Assembly: GCF_028807635.1 (NCBI RefSeq)
Contig: NZ_JARBAX010000002.1
Location: 620,001 to 684,000 of the forward strand
Reading direction: 5' to 3'
Origin: Streptomyces spiramyceticus
Lineage (GTDB): Bacteria > Actinomycetota > Actinomycetes > Streptomycetales > Streptomycetaceae
DNA length: 64,000 nt
Made by a program: the position numbers and the translations under genes. Every line of letters starts with the position of its first letter. Positions within the stretch are counted from its first letter, which is position 1. Under the pieces are notes generated by a model. That model saw nothing but the letters and a program-made list of their open reading frames with translations, had not been told where the DNA came from and searched no databases. Below are positions 1-9,405 of the stretch, piece by piece.

Positions 1-365
1 GTCCGCGGGTCCTCGACGTGCTCCAGCACATTGGAGGAGAAGCAGACGTCGGCCGTACCGTCCGCGAGGGGCAGGAGGTAGCCGTCGGCGACCACGGCCC
101 CTTCGGTCTTGCGGCCGCCCGCGCCCAGCTCCCGTACATCCGGCTCGAAAAGGAAACTCTGCGCGCCGCGCCGCCGGAACTCCTCGGTGAAGTGGCCGCT
201 GCCGCCACCGATGTCGACGACGACCTTGCCGGCCAGCGGAACGTACCGCTCCACCTGGTCCGCCGCGTCACGGGCCAGCAGCGCGTAGCACCGCTCCGGC
301 TCGGTCTGCTCACGCATGAACGCCCGGAAGAGGGTGACGGACCTGTGCAGGGAGGGGTCCTTCAC
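1..365 (-). CDS. class I SAM-dependent methyltransferase (3' end outside window)
   Basis: The reading frame on the minus strand begins at GTG 365, 8 bp after the stop of the upstream glycosyltransferase gene, and runs off the left edge. About 121 residues are visible. The segment VVVDIGGGSGHF is the glycine-rich SAM-binding loop of class I methyltransferases, followed by an acidic residue near the end of strand 2 and by SSNVLEHVED, which matches the motif after the SAM site in Methyltransf_11/23 proteins. The first residues (KDPSLHRSVTLFRAF) lead directly into the fold. The tight spacing suggests an operon with the glycosyltransferase, so a sugar or cell-envelope substrate is possible. The substrate cannot be read from the sequence. 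Confidence 0.85.
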   Translation of the reverse strand, partial: MKDPSLHRSVTLFRAFMREQTEPERCYALLARDAADQVERYVPLAGKVVVDIGGGSGHFTEEFRRRGAQSFLFEPDVRELGAGGRKTEGAVVADGYLLPLADGTADVCFSSNVLEHVEDPR

Positions 366-372
366 TGTGGTG

Positions 373-1542
373 TCACCCCCGCCGTGGCGCGGCCGCCTCG
401 GCGGCCACCGCCCGGAACTGGCGCACCGTACTGCTCCAGCGGTAGCGCTCCGCACGCGCGGCCGCCGCGCCGCCCATCGCCTCGCGCCGCTCGGTGCTGA
501 GGGCGAGCGTGCACCAGGCCGCGGCGAACGAGCTCTCGCCCCGCGCCAGTACGCCCGTCACGCCGTCCGCGATCGAGTCCCGCAGGCCCGGTACGTCGAA
601 GCCGATCGCCGGGGTGCCACGGGTCGCGGCCTCGGTGACGACCAGGCCCCATCCCTCGACCGCCGAAGGATGCAGCAACAGCCATGCGGCGCAGAGGAGT
701 TGATGCTTCTCCGCCTCCGACACCCGGCCCTTGAAGATCACGTCGGGGCCCGCGAGCGCTTCGAGGCGCCGGCGCTCGGGGCCGTCGCCGATGATCAGGA
801 GTTTGCCGCCGGTGACCGGTCTGACCCGTTCCCAGAGGCGCAGCAGGAGATCGATGCGCTTGTACTCGACCAGCCGGCCCATCGCCAGGAAAAGCGGCTC
901 GCTGGAACGGGGCGTAAGCGCGCCAGGCTGCTCCACTCCGTTGTGCACGACGCGGATCCGGCTGTGGTCGACGCCGAGCGCGCCCAGTGCGCCCGCCGTC
1001 GACGTGGAGACGGCGACCAGCAGATTCTCGCGCTGCGCGGCGGACAGTGCCCAGTGCTCCAGGCGGCGCCCGAGTCCGGCTGCGGGGCCGGGGAAGCGCA
1101 TCCCCCACAGCTCGGTGTGGACATGGTTGACCAGGCACAGGGTGGGGCCGCGGTGCCAGAGCGGGGTGAGGTACGGCAGCCCGTTGCAGACCTCGACCAG
1201 CAGATCGCAGTCGCCGACCTGACGGGTGAAGGCGCGGCGGGCCTTGATGAAGTGACCGAGGTCGCCGCCTGCGGAGACGACCCGGTAGTCGCGGTACGCC
1301 GCCGGACCTCCGCACAGCAGTGTGACCTGGTGGCCGAGGGCGGTGAGGCCGTCCGCGAGGCGGTCGACGAGGAGCTCGGAGCCGCCGGCCGCCGGGTTGC
1401 CCAGGTCGCGGCGGGAGAGGAAGACGATGCGACGGGGGTGGAGTGGTGTGGCAGCGTTTTCCTCGTTTTTCTGAGACTTCTGGGTCGCGCGGTTCTTCTG
1501 AGGGTTCGCATCGTGCAGTGTGGGGGGCACGTGCTGGGGCAT
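373..1542 (-). CDS. glycosyltransferase family 4 (GT-B fold)
   Basis: 389 residues. The N-terminal half holds RRIVFLSRRDLGNPAAGGSE, the usual opening of GT4 enzymes with a glycine-rich donor loop, and the C-terminal half holds FLAMGRLVEYKRIDLLLR and HPSAVEGWGLVVTEAATRGTPAIGFDVPG, the E-x7-E nucleotide-sugar motif of the family. No signal peptide or membrane segment is seen, so it is probably cytoplasmic or peripheral. The ATG has a GGAG ribosome site about 5 nt upstream. It is followed closely by a methyltransferase gene, pointing to a glycan-modifying operon. Donor and acceptor are unknown. Confidence 0.9.
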   Translation of the reverse strand: MPQHVPPTLHDANPQKNRATQKSQKNEENAATPLHPRRIVFLSRRDLGNPAAGGSELLVDRLADGLTALGHQVTLLCGGPAAYRDYRVVSAGGDLGHFIKARRAFTRQVGDCDLLVEVCNGLPYLTPLWHRGPTLCLVNHVHTELWGMRFPGPAAGLGRRLEHWALSAAQRENLLVAVSTSTAGALGALGVDHSRIRVVHNGVEQPGALTPRSSEPLFLAMGRLVEYKRIDLLLRLWERVRPVTGGKLLIIGDGPERRRLEALAGPDVIFKGRVSEAEKHQLLCAAWLLLHPSAVEGWGLVVTEAATRGTPAIGFDVPGLRDSIADGVTGVLARGESSFAAAWCTLALSTERREAMGGAAAARAERYRWSSTVRQFRAVAAEAAAPRRG

Positions 1543-1674
1543 GCGAGCTCCAACTCGTTTCAGGGTGCGGAACCGGTGGGGCCGTTCTCGGGGTGGGGTG
1601 GACAGTTTTCGCCACGCTGTTCGATGCGGCTACTCACCTCGGTGACAATTTCGGGCCCACTGAGAGCTGATGTG

Positions 1675-1691
1675 TCATCACATTGTGATGA
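1675..1691. promoter_or_regulatory. 17-bp perfect palindrome upstream of the glycosyltransferase gene
   Basis: TCATCACA-T-TGTGATGA is a perfect palindrome around one central base. It overlaps the stop codon of the DUF3068 gene and lies about 133 bp upstream of the glycosyltransferase start. It could be a protein-binding operator for the downstream pair. No promoter boxes were assigned with confidence. Confidence 0.35.
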
Positions 1692-2643
1692 TTTGCTGGG
1701 AAGTCGGTCGTTCCCGCCCTCGCACGACGAGTACCGCACCAGCCAGCGCCAGCAGCACTCCCGCCCCACCGCCCCCCATCGGCAGCGTCTCGCCCACCAG
1801 CTTCAGCCGGTCGCTGTCGGCCGAGGCCAGGCCCACCTGCGAGCGCTGCGTCGCCGCCGTGAACTCCAGCCGCTCGCTGTCCAGCAGCACCACCGCGTCC
1901 TTCTTCGCGCCCGGTGCGCGCAGCGTCTTCCGCGGACCGATCGCGGCATTGATAATGCGCCCTGTACGCCGGTCGACGACCAGCTCGATGCCATGGTTGG
2001 CGTACCACTCCTCGGCCAGCACCTGGCTGCGCTTCGGCAGTCCCACGAGCCGTCCGGGCACCAGCCGGGTGCCGGTCTTCGCCGGCTCCACGGCGGCGGT
2101 GAAGCGGTAGCCCTCGTACCCCTGGATCTTCTTCGTACCCGCGAAGCGGAGGCGGACGGTCGAGCCGAGCGTGTTGTCCCACCAGCGGTACGAGCGCTTC
2201 TGTACGTCGAAGGGGAACTTCAGGTATGCCTCCCCGTCGAAGGCGGGCTTCTCCTGGCAGCAGTGCACCGGCTCATTGGTCCTGCGGTCGGTGACCCAGC
2301 GCTCCAGCGTCCACTGGAGCGAGTCGTGGGTGTCGGCGGCCGGCAGAGTGGCGTCCGTGTCGACCGAGGTGGAGACGTCCCAGACGGCCCGGCCGCTCTC
2401 CTCGCTGTCGGCCACATCACCCCGTACCTGCCGGGTGACGGTGATCTTCTTGCCGGACACGGTCTCGATCCTTCCGGTGTCGAAATAGTTGCCCGTGCCG
2501 GTGAACACCGTGGTCACGTCGACATCGATGGGCGTGCGCTTGGCGCGCGGCTCGACGTACCAGGCCAGCATCGGAGCGAGGACGAGGAGGAAAACACCGG
2601 CACCCAGCAGGGCCAGCGACAGGGGCGAAGCGGTGCGACGCAT
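1678..2643 (-). CDS. DUF3068 (PorA-family-like) membrane-anchored protein
   Basis: About 321 residues from ATG 2643 (MRRTASPLSLAL); an in-frame ATG 17 codons upstream is possible. There is an N-terminal transmembrane helix (SLALLGAGVFLLVLAPMLAWYV), a long outside domain with paired cysteines (PVHCCQEK), and a C-terminal helix (GVLLALAGAVLVV) ending in a basic tail. This two-helix layout with the YVEPRAKRTPIDVDVTTVFTGTG opening is that of actinobacterial DUF3068 proteins. Role unknown; a cell-surface function is inferred. It precedes the glycosyltransferase and methyltransferase genes on the same strand. Confidence 0.8.
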   Translation of the reverse strand: MRRTASPLSLALLGAGVFLLVLAPMLAWYVEPRAKRTPIDVDVTTVFTGTGNYFDTGRIETVSGKKITVTRQVRGDVADSEESGRAVWDVSTSVDTDATLPAADTHDSLQWTLERWVTDRRTNEPVHCCQEKPAFDGEAYLKFPFDVQKRSYRWWDNTLGSTVRLRFAGTKKIQGYEGYRFTAAVEPAKTGTRLVPGRLVGLPKRSQVLAEEWYANHGIELVVDRRTGRIINAAIGPRKTLRAPGAKKDAVVLLDSERLEFTAATQRSQVGLASADSDRLKLVGETLPMGGGGAGVLLALAGAVLVVRGRERPTSQQIITM

Positions 2644-2825
2644 ACGGGCACTCCAAGTGGGGGCCAGTGGGGGCGGCTCGGCAGATACGTGCACATGCGT
2701 GTATGGGCCGGGAACCGTAGGCGTCCTCTTGACGGACTGTCAATGCAGTGCCAACACTGGGCCATTGCCGGACGGGGCCGGCGGGACCACCGGTGGGTCA
2801 CAGCGTCAGAGAGGCTGACCCGACC

Positions 2826-2978
2826 ATGTCCAGACTCCTTGCGGCAGCGCTGACCATCGCTGCCGCCGCCGCACTCGCCGTGGGCGCGGCCTTCGCCATC
2901 GTGGCCCTGCTGAACGCCACCCCGGACCAGCCCAATGTGCCGCTGATCAGTTATGAGTCGGCGACGCCACGGAAGTGA
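2826..2978 (+). CDS. small single-pass membrane protein (DUF2613-like)
   Basis: 50 residues starting at ATG 2826. Residues 5-30 form one alanine-rich hydrophobic helix (AAALTIAAAAALAVGAAFAIV), followed by a short polar tail with NATPDQPNVPL. Very short proteins of this layout are conserved in actinomycetes. The gene stops 24 bp before the likely start of the PucR-type regulator. Function unknown. Confidence 0.6.
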   Translation: MSRLLAAALTIAAAAALAVGAAFAIVALLNATPDQPNVPLISYESATPRK

Positions 2979-3001
2979 CCGCAGTGGACGGGGGACGCAG
3001 C

Positions 3002-4225
3002 ATGGCCGACGCCTCGGCGTGGGACGACGTACCCCGACTCAAATTACGCCGGTTCACCGACCGCGCCATGCGCGAGGTCCCCTCGCTCGCCCAGGAGATC
3101 CTCGACGGCATCCGCCGCGAATACCCCAGGCTGCCCCTCGTCCACGACGAATCCGGCGAGCTCATGGCACTCGTGGGCATCCGCCGTGCCCTCGAAGACT
3201 TCGTGCAGCACCTCGTCCAGGGGGAAGGCCGTCCGCGCGTCCACCTGGAAGTCTTCCAGGAGTTCGGCCGCGGCGAAGGGCTGCACGGCCGCTCGCTCGA
3301 CTCCCTCCAGGCCATCTACCGGCTCGGCGTCCGCCTCGCCTGGCGGCGCCTTGCCGAAATCGGCCAGCAGGTACGTATCCCCCCACCCGCGATGTACGAA
3401 CTCGCCGAGTCCGGATTCGCCTATCTGGACGGCCTGGTGGACCAGTCGGTACGCGGCTACGCCGAGGCCGCCGCCCGTGAAGCAGGTGAACGTCTGCGTC
3501 TGCAAAGGAAGTTGGCGCAGGCACTGATCGACGAGCACCGCCTGCCCAACGACCCCGCCCGCACCCGGTCCCTCGCCGAGCATGCCGCCCGCATCCGGTG
3601 GACGCTGCCCGAGCGCGTCGCCGTCGGGGTGCTCCTGCGCCCGGCCCGCGAGTGCGTCGCACCGGCCGTGGGGCAGGGCGTACTGCTCGACATGGAGAGC
3701 GAGCAGCCCCTCGTGATCGTCCCCGACCCGTCCCTCGCCGGGCGGCCCGAACTGCTGCGCCGGGCCATGAAGGGCTGGTCGGGGGCGATCGGGCCGACCG
3801 TACCGCTGACGGAGGCGGCGAAGTCGCTGCGCTGGGCGGCGGCCGCCGTACGCCTCATGGAGCGGGGGCTGCTGCCGTCGGGGCGGCTGCTGCACTGCAC
3901 CGAGTACACCGAGGCGCTGGTCCTGCTGCCGCCCGAGGAGCTGATCGAGGACCTGACGCGCCGCTGCCTCGCACCCCTCGCCGACTGCGGGCCCACGCAG
4001 GGCCGCCGGCTCGCGGAGACGCTGCTGGCCTGGCTGGAGACCAGGGGCGGAGCGCCGGAAGTGGCCGCCAGGCTCGGCGTACATCCGCAGACCGTGCGCT
4101 ATCGGATGCGGCAGATACGTGAGCTCTGGGGCGACGAGGTCGACGACCCCGACCGCCGCTTCGAGCTCGAACTGGTGCTGCGGGCCCAGCGGTTGCGCGG
4201 CGAGCTGTCGGAGCCGATCCGCTGA
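3002..4225 (+). CDS. PucR-type transcriptional regulator
   Basis: About 407 residues from ATG 3002, preceded by GGGGGA six bases upstream; an in-frame GTG at 2975 would overlap the previous stop. The N-terminal 170 residues form an all-helical domain like the RsbRD N-terminal sensor seen in many actinomycete PucR proteins. The C-terminus carries the HTH_30 domain (LETRGGAPEVAARLGVHPQTVRYRMRQIRELWG), which binds DNA. Proteins of this family often respond to small metabolites. Neither target nor ligand can be read from the sequence. Confidence 0.85.
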   Translation: MADASAWDDVPRLKLRRFTDRAMREVPSLAQEILDGIRREYPRLPLVHDESGELMALVGIRRALEDFVQHLVQGEGRPRVHLEVFQEFGRGEGLHGRSLDSLQAIYRLGVRLAWRRLAEIGQQVRIPPPAMYELAESGFAYLDGLVDQSVRGYAEAAAREAGERLRLQRKLAQALIDEHRLPNDPARTRSLAEHAARIRWTLPERVAVGVLLRPARECVAPAVGQGVLLDMESEQPLVIVPDPSLAGRPELLRRAMKGWSGAIGPTVPLTEAAKSLRWAAAAVRLMERGLLPSGRLLHCTEYTEALVLLPPEELIEDLTRRCLAPLADCGPTQGRRLAETLLAWLETRGGAPEVAARLGVHPQTVRYRMRQIRELWGDEVDDPDRRFELELVLRAQRLRGELSEPIR

Positions 4226-4234
4226 ACCCGCTCC

Positions 4235-4521
4235 TAGGGCCTGTCGTCAAACTCCCTCCCCCAGCCTTCGGCCGGGAGGTGCCCCCAGCCCCGCGACGCC
4301 TGGCACGCGCCCCCAAGCTCTCGGCTTCGCTCGAGCAGGGAGGGACCCCCTTCGCCGCACCGGGCGAAACCCCAAGTACGTCCGGTCCATCGACGGGGCC
4401 TTCCGCCCGGCACGCCGAGAGCACGCTCCCCCACTCTCGGCTGCGCTCGAGCGGGGGGACCCCCATGACGCCGCAGGGCCCGCCCTTCGGGCGGACGCCG
4501 GGAGTTTGACGACAGGCCCTA
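4235..4521. mobile_element. 287-bp MITE-like element with 22-bp perfect inverted ends
   Basis: Positions 4235-4256 (TAGGGCCTGTCGTCAAAC...) and 4500-4521 are perfect reverse complements over 22 bp. The outer TA at each end could be a duplicated TA target, as produced by IS630 and some IS5-group transposases. No coding frame of note lies inside. The interior holds two degenerate copies of a short palindromic unit (near 4313-4350 and 4430-4460, containing GCTCGAG). It fills the gap between the regulator and malate synthase genes, which converge on it, so it may also act as a terminator. Confidence 0.7.
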
Positions 4522-4579
4522 CACCTCCGCCCCCGGTGCTGTGCGGTACCGGGGGCGGAGCTGTGAGAGCGGGACGGAT

Positions 4580-6199
4580 TCAGCCGCGCAGCTGCTCGTA
4601 CGCGGGCAGCGTGAGGAAGTCCGCGTAGTCCTGGTCGAGCGAGACCGTCAGCAGCAGGTCGTGCGCCTGCTGCCACTTGCCGGCCGCGAAGGCCTCCTCG
4701 CCGACCTCCGCGCGGATCGCCGCCAGCTCCTCCGCGGCGATCTTGCGGGCGAGCTCCGGTGTGGCCTTCCGGCCGTTCTCGAAGACGACACCCGCGTTGA
4801 TCCACTGCCAGATCTGGGAGCGGGAGATCTCCGCGGTGGCCGCGTCCTCCATCAGGTTGAAGATCGCGACGGCGCCGAGACCGCGCAGCCACGCCTCGAT
4901 GTAGCGGATGCCGACCTGGACCGCCGAGACCAGGCCCTGGTACGTCGGCCTGGCGTCCAGCGAGTCGATGGCGATCAGGTCCCCGGGCGCCACCGACACG
5001 TCCTCGCGCAGCCGCTCCTTCTGGTTCGGCTTGTCACCGAGCACCGCGTCGAACGACGCCATCGCGATCGGCACCAGGTCCGGGTGGGCGACCCAGGAGC
5101 CGTCGAAGCCGTCGGCGGCCTCTCGGTCCTTGTCGGCCTTGACCTTCTCGAAGGCGACCTTGTTGACCTCGGCGTCGCGCCGGGACGGGATGAAGGCCGC
5201 CATGCCGCCAATGGCGTGCGCGCCGCGCTTGTGGCACGTACGCACCAGCAGCTCGGTGTACGCCCGCATGAAGGGGGCGGTCATCGTCACGGCGTTGCGG
5301 TCGGGAAGAACGAACTTCTCCCCGCCGTCACGGAAGTTCTTGACGATGGAGAAGAGGTAGTCCCAGCGCCCGGCGTTGAGCCCGGCCGCGTGGTCGCGCA
5401 GTTCGTAGAGGATCTCCTCCATCTCGTAGGCCGCCGTGATCGTCTCGATCAGGACGGTCGCGCGAACGGTGCCCTGCGGGATCCCGACGTAGTCCTGCGC
5501 GAAGACGAAGATCTCGTTCCACAGGCGGGCTTCGAGGTGCGACTCCGTCTTCGGCAGGTAGAAGTACGGGCCCTTGCCGAGCTCGATGAGGCGCTTGGCG
5601 TTGTGGAAGAAGTACAGCCCGAAGTCGACGAGGGCGCCCGGAACCGGGCGGTCGCCGAACCTGAGGTGACGCTCGTCGAGGTGCCAGCCGCGCGGCCGCA
5701 TCACGACGGTTGCAAGCTCCTCGGCCGGCTTCAGGGCGTACGTCTTGCCGGACGCGGGGTCGGTGAAGTCGATCCGGCGCGTGTACGCGTCGATCAGATT
5801 GCGCTGGCCGAGGACGACGTTCTCCCAGGTGGGAGCCGATGCGTCCTCGAAGTCGGCGAGCCAGACCTTCGCGCCCGAGTTGAGCGCGTTGATGGTCATC
5901 TTGCGGTCGGTCGGACCGGTGATCTCCACGCGGCGGTCGTTGAGCGCGGCCGGGGCCGGCGCGACCTTCCAGTCGCCCTCACGGATCTGTGCGGTATCCG
6001 GGAGGAAGTCGAGCGTGGATGTGCGGGCGATCTCGGCGCGGCGCTCGACGCGGCGGGCGAGTAGCTCGTCGCGGCGGGGCGTAAACCGCCGGTGCAGCTC
6101 GGCCACGAAGGCCAGGGCCGCATCGGTCAGGACCTCGTCCTGCCTCGGCAGGGGCTCGGCATCGACGATGGCCAGCGGGGACGGCGCTGGTGCGGACAT
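4580..6199 (-). CDS. aceB: malate synthase A
   Basis: 539 residues, the usual length of malate synthase A. The enzyme condenses glyoxylate with acetyl-CoA to malate in the glyoxylate bypass. Family motifs are clear: [17 protein letters not shown] near residue 112, [10 protein letters not shown] with the catalytic arginine, [19 protein letters not shown] with the metal-binding glutamate, [11 protein letters not shown], and [19 protein letters not shown] with the catalytic aspartate. In Streptomyces coelicolor a malate synthase gene lies near the allantoin genes and is reported to be controlled by AllR, because allantoin breakdown yields glyoxylate. The inverted repeats upstream here resemble those by allR and allB. 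Confidence 0.97.
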   Translation of the reverse strand: MSAPAPSPLAIVDAEPLPRQDEVLTDAALAFVAELHRRFTPRRDELLARRVERRAEIARTSTLDFLPDTAQIREGDWKVAPAPAALNDRRVEITGPTDRKMTINALNSGAKVWLADFEDASAPTWENVVLGQRNLIDAYTRRIDFTDPASGKTYALKPAEELATVVMRPRGWHLDERHLRFGDRPVPGALVDFGLYFFHNAKRLIELGKGPYFYLPKTESHLEARLWNEIFVFAQDYVGIPQGTVRATVLIETITAAYEMEEILYELRDHAAGLNAGRWDYLFSIVKNFRDGGEKFVLPDRNAVTMTAPFMRAYTELLVRTCHKRGAHAIGGMAAFIPSRRDAEVNKVAFEKVKADKDREAADGFDGSWVAHPDLVPIAMASFDAVLGDKPNQKERLREDVSVAPGDLIAIDSLDARPTYQGLVSAVQVGIRYIEAWLRGLGAVAIFNLMEDAATAEISRSQIWQWINAGVVFENGRKATPELARKIAAEELAAIRAEVGEEAFAAGKWQQAHDLLLTVSLDQDYADFLTLPAYEQLRG

Positions 6200-6332
6200 G
6201 AGCTGTCACTCCTTCGCAGGCGACGCCTTACGGCCGCCGGGTCGCCTGCGAACGGCACAGAGTGCCATGGCTCCGAGGTACGGTCGCGGGCGCCGCTGGT
6301 CGTACAGGGCGCTTCTGACGTGTGGATACTAG

Positions 6333-6366
6333 TTTCCTCATGGTGGAAGTTCAACGGTCTGTTGAC
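6333..6366. promoter_or_regulatory. candidate AllR operator upstream of aceB
   Basis: Two motifs lie about 135-165 bp upstream of the aceB start. One is TTCC-N7-GGAA at 6334-6348, the same layout as the repeat upstream of allR. The other is TTCAAC-N5-GTTGAC at 6350-6366, which differs in one base from the perfect repeat upstream of allB. Their co-occurrence by three genes of ureide and glyoxylate metabolism supports a shared IclR-family operator. The two bases between motifs place them on one face of a single site or on two adjoining sites. Confidence 0.6.
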
Positions 6367-6414
6367 ATCGAGATTCTCCGGGTCGACAGAAGTCGTCTCT
6401 GAGTGCCAGGTCGG

Positions 6415-7026
6415 TCACTCCAAGTGGAACAGGTCCTCGGCGGTGTCGATGTCGTACGCCTCGGCCACGTCGCCGCACTCGACCGGCGTGATCGAAGCCT
6501 CGTGCTCCTTCAGATACGCGCGTGCCCCGCGGTCGCCCGTCGCAGTCGCCGCGACCGCCTCCCACCGCTCGGCGCCGAACAGCACCGGATGCCCGCGCTT
6601 CCCGTCGTACGTCGCCGTCACAAGGCTCGCGGGCGAGCGGTACGCCGCCACCACCCGGCACACCGCCGCCGCGCCGATCCCCGGCTGGTCGACCAGCGAC
6701 ACGAGCGCCGCAGGCGCCCCCGTACCGGCCAGGGACGCAAGACCCGCGCGCAGCGACGACCCCATCCCCTCTTCCCACTCCGGGTTGTCGACCAGTACGC
6801 ACCCGGTCAGATCGGCCCTTTCCCGTACCTCCGCTGCCGCCGCCCCCAGCACCACATGGACAGGGCCGCAGCCGCCCTCGCGCAGTACCCGTACCGCGTG
6901 CTCGACCAGCGGCCGGCCCCGGTGTTCGAGCAGCGCTTTCGGCCGCCCGCCGAGCCGCCGTCCGCCGCCCGCGGCGAGCAGCAGCCCCGCGACAACCGGA
7001 AGCTCATAATCCGTCATATGTGCCAT
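6415..7026 (-). CDS. MobA-like NTP transferase (molybdenum cofactor cytidylyl/guanylyl-transferase type)
   Basis: About 203 residues from ATG 7026; ATG 7017 and TTG 7044 are alternatives and none has an ideal ribosome site. The N-terminal AGLLLAAGGGRRLGGRPKALL is the nucleotide-binding loop of the MobA/MocA superfamily, with the lysine that contacts phosphate. SLVDQPG supplies the metal-binding aspartate and GHPVLFG the substrate motif. It lies among purine-degradation genes, so it may make the cofactor for a molybdenum hydroxylase such as xanthine dehydrogenase; that link is inferred from position. Confidence 0.8.
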   Translation of the reverse strand: MAHMTDYELPVVAGLLLAAGGGRRLGGRPKALLEHRGRPLVEHAVRVLREGGCGPVHVVLGAAAAEVRERADLTGCVLVDNPEWEEGMGSSLRAGLASLAGTGAPAALVSLVDQPGIGAAAVCRVVAAYRSPASLVTATYDGKRGHPVLFGAERWEAVAATATGDRGARAYLKEHEASITPVECGDVAEAYDIDTAEDLFHLE

Positions 7027-7097
7027 GGGTCCTGCATACCTCAAGTTGGATAGGGTGCCGTTCGATATCGGCGTTCAGCGTGGGAGACATGAGTTTG

Positions 7098-8945
7098 ATG
7101 AGTGGTCAGCAGTCGGACCGGGGCAGTGCCTCTCAGGTATTCCAACCGCTGGAAGGGGACGACCCGACCACCATCGCCGGATACCGGCTGGCGGCCAAGC
7201 TCGGCGCGGGCGGCATGGGCAAGGTTTACCTCTCGTACACGCCCGGCGGCCGCCCTGTCGCCATCAAGGTGATCCGCCCCGAATTCGGCGAAGACGCCGA
7301 GTTCCGGCGCCGGTTCGCCCAGGAAGTGCAGTCCGCGCAGCGGGTTCAGGGCCTGTACACCGCGCCCGTCATCGACGCCGACACCGACGGCGCGCAGCCC
7401 TGGCTGGCCACCGCGTACGTGCCGGGACCCTCCCTCGCCGACGCCGTGGTCGCCCACGGGGCGCTGCCCGTCGAGGCCGTGCTGCTGCTGATCGCAGGCA
7501 TGGCCGAGGCGCTGCACGTCATCCACGGCGCGGGCATCGTGCACCGCGACCTCAAGCCGTCCAACGTGCTGCTCGCCGCCGACGGCCCCCGCGTCATCGA
7601 CTTCGGCATCGCCTACGCCGCCGACGCGACCTCGCTCACCGGCAGCGGCGTCACCATCGGCACCCCCTCGTTCATGGCGCCGGAACAGGCGGCGGGGCGG
7701 AAGGTGACCCCGGCCACCGACATCTTCGCGCTCGGCCAGGTCGCGGCGTACGCGGCGACCGGCAGCCCCGCCTTCGGCGAGGGCACCTCGCACGGGGTGC
7801 TCTACCGCATCGTCCACGAGGAGCCCGACCTCACCGGGGTCCCGGAGCGGCTGATGGAGCTGGTCACCCGCTGCCTCGACAAGGACCCGGCGGCCAGGCC
7901 CTCGGTCACCGAGGTCATCGGGCTGTGCCAGTCCGCCAACGCCGAGACGGTGCTGCGCCGCCCCGAGGACTGGCTGCCGGGCGCGGTAGCCGCCGACATC
8001 ACGGTACGTGCGGCCGCCCCCGCACCGGCCCAGACCCCGCCGCCCCCTGCCACGGCACCGGCCACCGCGCCGCCCGCGGCCTACTCGCCCACCGCGGCTG
8101 CGGCACCGGCCACCCCGCCCCCCGGCTTCGGCCCGGCGGCGGCCCCTCAGCAGCCGCAGCCGCACCAGCCCCAGCATCACCAGCAGCCGTATCAGCCCCA
8201 GCCGCAGATGCACGCGCAGGCGCCCACTCAGGCGCCCACTCAGGTGCCGACGCAGGTGCCGATGTACAACCAGGCGCCCCCCATGCACCACACGCCCCCG
8301 GCCGCCCCCAAGCGTTCGGGCAAGCGGGGAGTCGTCATCGCGCTCGTGGCGGCACTCGCCTTCGGCGTCGCGGGCGGCGGCACGGCGTACGTCCTGCTGA
8401 AGGACGACGGCAAGGAGACCCGGGCCCAGCAGGACGACCGGCCCAAGAGCGGCGACAAGGCGGGCGGCACAGGCGGCACCGCCGCCGACCCCACCGACGC
8501 TCCCCAGCCCGACGCCGACCCGTCGAAGAACGAGGCTCTGCCCCACCCGGAGCCCGTCGATTTCAAGGACATCGACCTGACCGCCGGGTACCACCTGACG
8601 CTCGCGGACGAAGACGTACGGCCGCAGAAGGGCGAGGACGGGGCGTACGAACTCTCCTACGACACAGGGGGGTACATCGACGCGGAGAGCGACGGCGGGA
8701 CCCTGGTACTGCTCGACCCCGGGCAGCAGGGATCGTTGGCGGCCTGCCGCGCGGAGACCCGGTTCACCGAGACGATCTATGTGGACAAGCTGTCGAAGGG
8801 GCGGCAGATCTGTGTCACCACGGGGACGGGACACATGGGCCTCGTGACCATCCAGGGATTCTCGCCCGAGGAGTCGCCGAGCGACTACGTGTCCCTGGAC
8901 CTGACAGTCTGGCGCCACGCGGTCAGCACTTCGCCGACGGACTGA
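7098..8945 (+). CDS. membrane-anchored Ser/Thr protein kinase (PknB type)
   Basis: About 615 residues from ATG 7098, chosen because GGGAGA lies 10 nt upstream; ATG 7089 is an alternative. The kinase domain covers residues 28-275: glycine loop GAGGMGKV (36-43), lysine 57, HRDLKPSN (149-156), DFG (168-170) and APEQ. A proline/glutamine-rich linker with PTQ repeats spans about 305-400, one membrane helix covers 411-434, and an outside domain of about 180 residues follows with two cysteines. No PASTA repeats are seen. The outside domain is probably the sensor. The cell role cannot be told from context. Confidence 0.93.
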   Translation: MSGQQSDRGSASQVFQPLEGDDPTTIAGYRLAAKLGAGGMGKVYLSYTPGGRPVAIKVIRPEFGEDAEFRRRFAQEVQSAQRVQGLYTAPVIDADTDGAQPWLATAYVPGPSLADAVVAHGALPVEAVLLLIAGMAEALHVIHGAGIVHRDLKPSNVLLAADGPRVIDFGIAYAADATSLTGSGVTIGTPSFMAPEQAAGRKVTPATDIFALGQVAAYAATGSPAFGEGTSHGVLYRIVHEEPDLTGVPERLMELVTRCLDKDPAARPSVTEVIGLCQSANAETVLRRPEDWLPGAVAADITVRAAAPAPAQTPPPPATAPATAPPAAYSPTAAAAPATPPPGFGPAAAPQQPQPHQPQHHQQPYQPQPQMHAQAPTQAPTQVPTQVPMYNQAPPMHHTPPAAPKRSGKRGVVIALVAALAFGVAGGGTAYVLLKDDGKETRAQQDDRPKSGDKAGGTGGTAADPTDAPQPDADPSKNEALPHPEPVDFKDIDLTAGYHLTLADEDVRPQKGEDGAYELSYDTGGYIDAESDGGTLVLLDPGQQGSLAACRAETRFTETIYVDKLSKGRQICVTTGTGHMGLVTIQGFSPEESPSDYVSLDLTVWRHAVSTSPTD

Positions 8946-8992
8946 GACCGGACTCGGACGGACTCAGGCGGGCTGAGACCACTGACGTCAAC

Positions 8993-9023
8993 CGCCAAGT
9001 GGCGCACAGCGCCTCGATTGGCG
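8993..9023. terminator. hairpin after the kinase gene
   Basis: Nested inverted repeats CGCCAA (8993-8998) with TTGGCG (9018-9023), and GGCGC with GCGCC inside them, can fold into one stem about 50 bp after the kinase stop. There is no U-run, as is usual in Streptomyces terminators. It may instead be a control site for the next gene. Confidence 0.4.
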
Positions 9024-9092
9024 TTAACTGACCCCGGCCCTGTTCCGCGACGTCCGACCAACGTCGCCGAGGGCGAAAGAGGGGGAGAAACA

Positions 9093-9401
9093 GTGTTGAG
9101 AAGTGCGGAGCAGAGGCGCGTGACCGGCGAGGGTGAGGACCCGCGAGTGACGGAGCTGCGTGCTGCCGTCTCGCGACTTCGCCGGGAACTCGCCGGTCAC
9201 CCCGCCGAGTTGCCCGACCGCGGTGTGGCGGAGGACGAACTGGCGTCGCTGCACGCCATGGCGCTCAGCGGCGTACCCGAGATCATGCGGTTGCGCCGGT
9301 CCTTGCTGCTGGTTGTGGGTTCGGTCGGATCGGTCAGCGCACTCGCGGAAGCAATGACGCAGGTGCGCAACGCCGTTGAGCTCTTCGGGCGGCGCGACTG
9401 A
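9093..9401 (+). CDS. small conserved protein (DUF5955-like)
   Basis: About 102 residues from GTG 9093, which has GGGGGAG 5-6 nt upstream; a longer in-frame start at 9018 has no such site. The protein begins with an arginine-rich coiled region (VTELRAAVSRLRRELAGH), followed by a hydrophobic segment RRSLLLVVGSVGSVSALAEAM and a C-terminal VRNAVELFG. This layout matches a short Streptomyces family of unknown function. It converges on the next gene with a 4-bp gap. Confidence 0.65.
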   Translation: MLRSAEQRRVTGEGEDPRVTELRAAVSRLRRELAGHPAELPDRGVAEDELASLHAMALSGVPEIMRLRRSLLLVVGSVGSVSALAEAMTQVRNAVELFGRRD

Positions 9402-9405
9402 CGCG

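Noticed and set aside
316..2853. Long plus-strand frame of 845 codons
   Set aside because: It lies opposite the glycosyltransferase and DUF3068 genes; composition is arginine- and glycine-rich with no fold, as expected for the complement of high-GC genes.
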